In this document: one piece after another, positions 5,331-5,811 of the stretch
Numbering within the stretch: the stretch's first letter is position 1
Layout of the letters: each line of letters opens with the position of its first letter
Assembly: GCA_025061975.1 (NCBI GenBank)
Contig: JANXBB010000193.1
Span: 1 to 5,811, forward strand
Length of the DNA: 5,811 nt
DNA from: Caldifarciminota bacterium
GTDB taxonomy: Bacteria; Hydrothermota; Tepidihabitantia; Tepidihabitantales; CAIPLT01
Reading direction: 5' to 3'
Made by a program: the position numbers and the translations under genes
Notes under the pieces: generated by a model
The model's input: the letters and a program-made list of their open reading frames with translations, nothing else
Told to the model about the DNA's origin: nothing
The model's database searches: none

Positions 5331-5811
5331 ATGTTATTTGTTTATTTTTTAATTATTAATTTATCAGTGCCCCAAGAGAGTACTTATAAGATTGTAAACT
5401 ATCATGCTCGAAAGATAATTTATTATCCCCGGCAAGAAAAAGTTATTCTTTTGGATTCAGCTACGGTCAAGTATGGTGAGCTAAAAGTCATTGCTGATTC
5501 TATTGAATATGATATCAGCAAGAAAACTTTAAGTGCTTTTAAAAATGTCTACTTCACGACTGCCACAGAAATTATTCAAGGGCAGGCGTTATTTTATAAT
5601 ATCACCACTAAAAAAGGGTATATGGTTAATGCGCAAACAAAACTTGAGAACGGATTTGTTTATGGTGAAAATGCCTGGTTAGTTAAAACAAAAACCCTTC
5701 ATATTCGAAATGGTTATTACACCACATGCGAACATAATCCGCCGCATTATTATTTTTATAGTCCTAAGTCTAAAGTGCTTATTGATAATACTGCGTTTGC
5801 GGAACCGGTGA
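5331..5811 (+). CDS. lptD: LPS-assembly outer-membrane protein LptD (OstA-like), N-terminal part, truncated by window end
   Basis: The frame opens at ATG 5331, 5 nt after the glycosylase stop, and stays open to the window edge (160 codons). LptD forms the outer-membrane beta-barrel that, with LptE, places lipopolysaccharide on the cell surface. A short hydrophobic leader, LFVYFLIINLSV (2-13), is followed by OstA/LptA-like beta-jellyroll repeats: LLDSATVKYGELKVIADSIE (40-59), split here by VKYG, then YDISKKTLSAFKNV and GQALFYNITTKKGYM. NGYYTTCEHNPPHYYFYS at 127-144 closely matches the Y-T-T-C segment just before the LptD barrel, and Cys133 may be a disulfide cysteine as in proteobacterial LptD. 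The barrel lies outside. Oddities are a leader with no Lys or Arg before its hydrophobic core, and an AAGGA (5324-5328) only 2 nt from the ATG. No ATG, GTG or TTG lies upstream in frame before the stop at 5292-5294. An LptA/LptC-only protein is less likely because of the YTTC motif. Confidence 0.83.
   Translation, partial: MLFVYFLIINLSVPQESTYKIVNYHARKIIYYPRQEKVILLDSATVKYGELKVIADSIEYDISKKTLSAFKNVYFTTATEIIQGQALFYNITTKKGYMVNAQTKLENGFVYGENAWLVKTKTLHIRNGYYTTCEHNPPHYYFYSPKSKVLIDNTAFAEPV

Overview
The window reads like a dense, AT-rich bacterial chromosome segment. All five substantial genes, plus a gene fragment at the left edge, are on the + strand. A class A penicillin-binding protein next to the start of an LptD-type outer-membrane LPS-assembly protein points to a diderm (Gram-negative-type) bacterium. 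The aspartyl-tRNA synthetase is the short archaeal type, and the LptD resembles the form found in FCB-group and related candidate phyla. I would guess an uncultured candidate-phylum lineage (WOR-3/Stahlbacteria-like), but that is inference and not proven by the sequence.

Layout. Positions 1-138 hold the C-terminal end of a probable NYN/LabA-like (PIN-fold) protein. It is followed after 12 nt, in the same frame, by tsaB (151-825), the tRNA t6A-biosynthesis partner of TsaD. A 453-bp gene-free stretch (826-1278) follows and is the most unusual part of the window. Its left half is strongly C-over-G and its right half strongly G-over-C. It contains a perfect 14-bp-arm palindrome, a tandem 10-bp repeat and five TTAGT motifs spaced at about 10 or 20 bp. 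It ends in a strong sigma70-type promoter whose predicted start site falls on the A of the next gene's ATG.

That promoter drives a tightly packed run: aspS (1279-2574), a class A PBP (2577-4652), a HhH-GPD DNA glycosylase (about 4624-5325, overlapping the PBP gene) and lptD (from 5331, cut by the window edge). Spacings are 2 nt, a 29-nt overlap and 5 nt, so co-transcription is likely. The operon combines aminoacyl-tRNA supply, peptidoglycan synthesis, base-excision repair and outer-membrane biogenesis.

No wholly new system is evident. The best candidates for a second look are the regulatory architecture upstream of aspS (apparent leaderless start plus phased repeats and palindrome), the glycosylase with a Glu at the EndoIII lysine position and only three cysteines in its Fe-S loop, and the AspRS residues that suggest it also charges tRNA-Asn.
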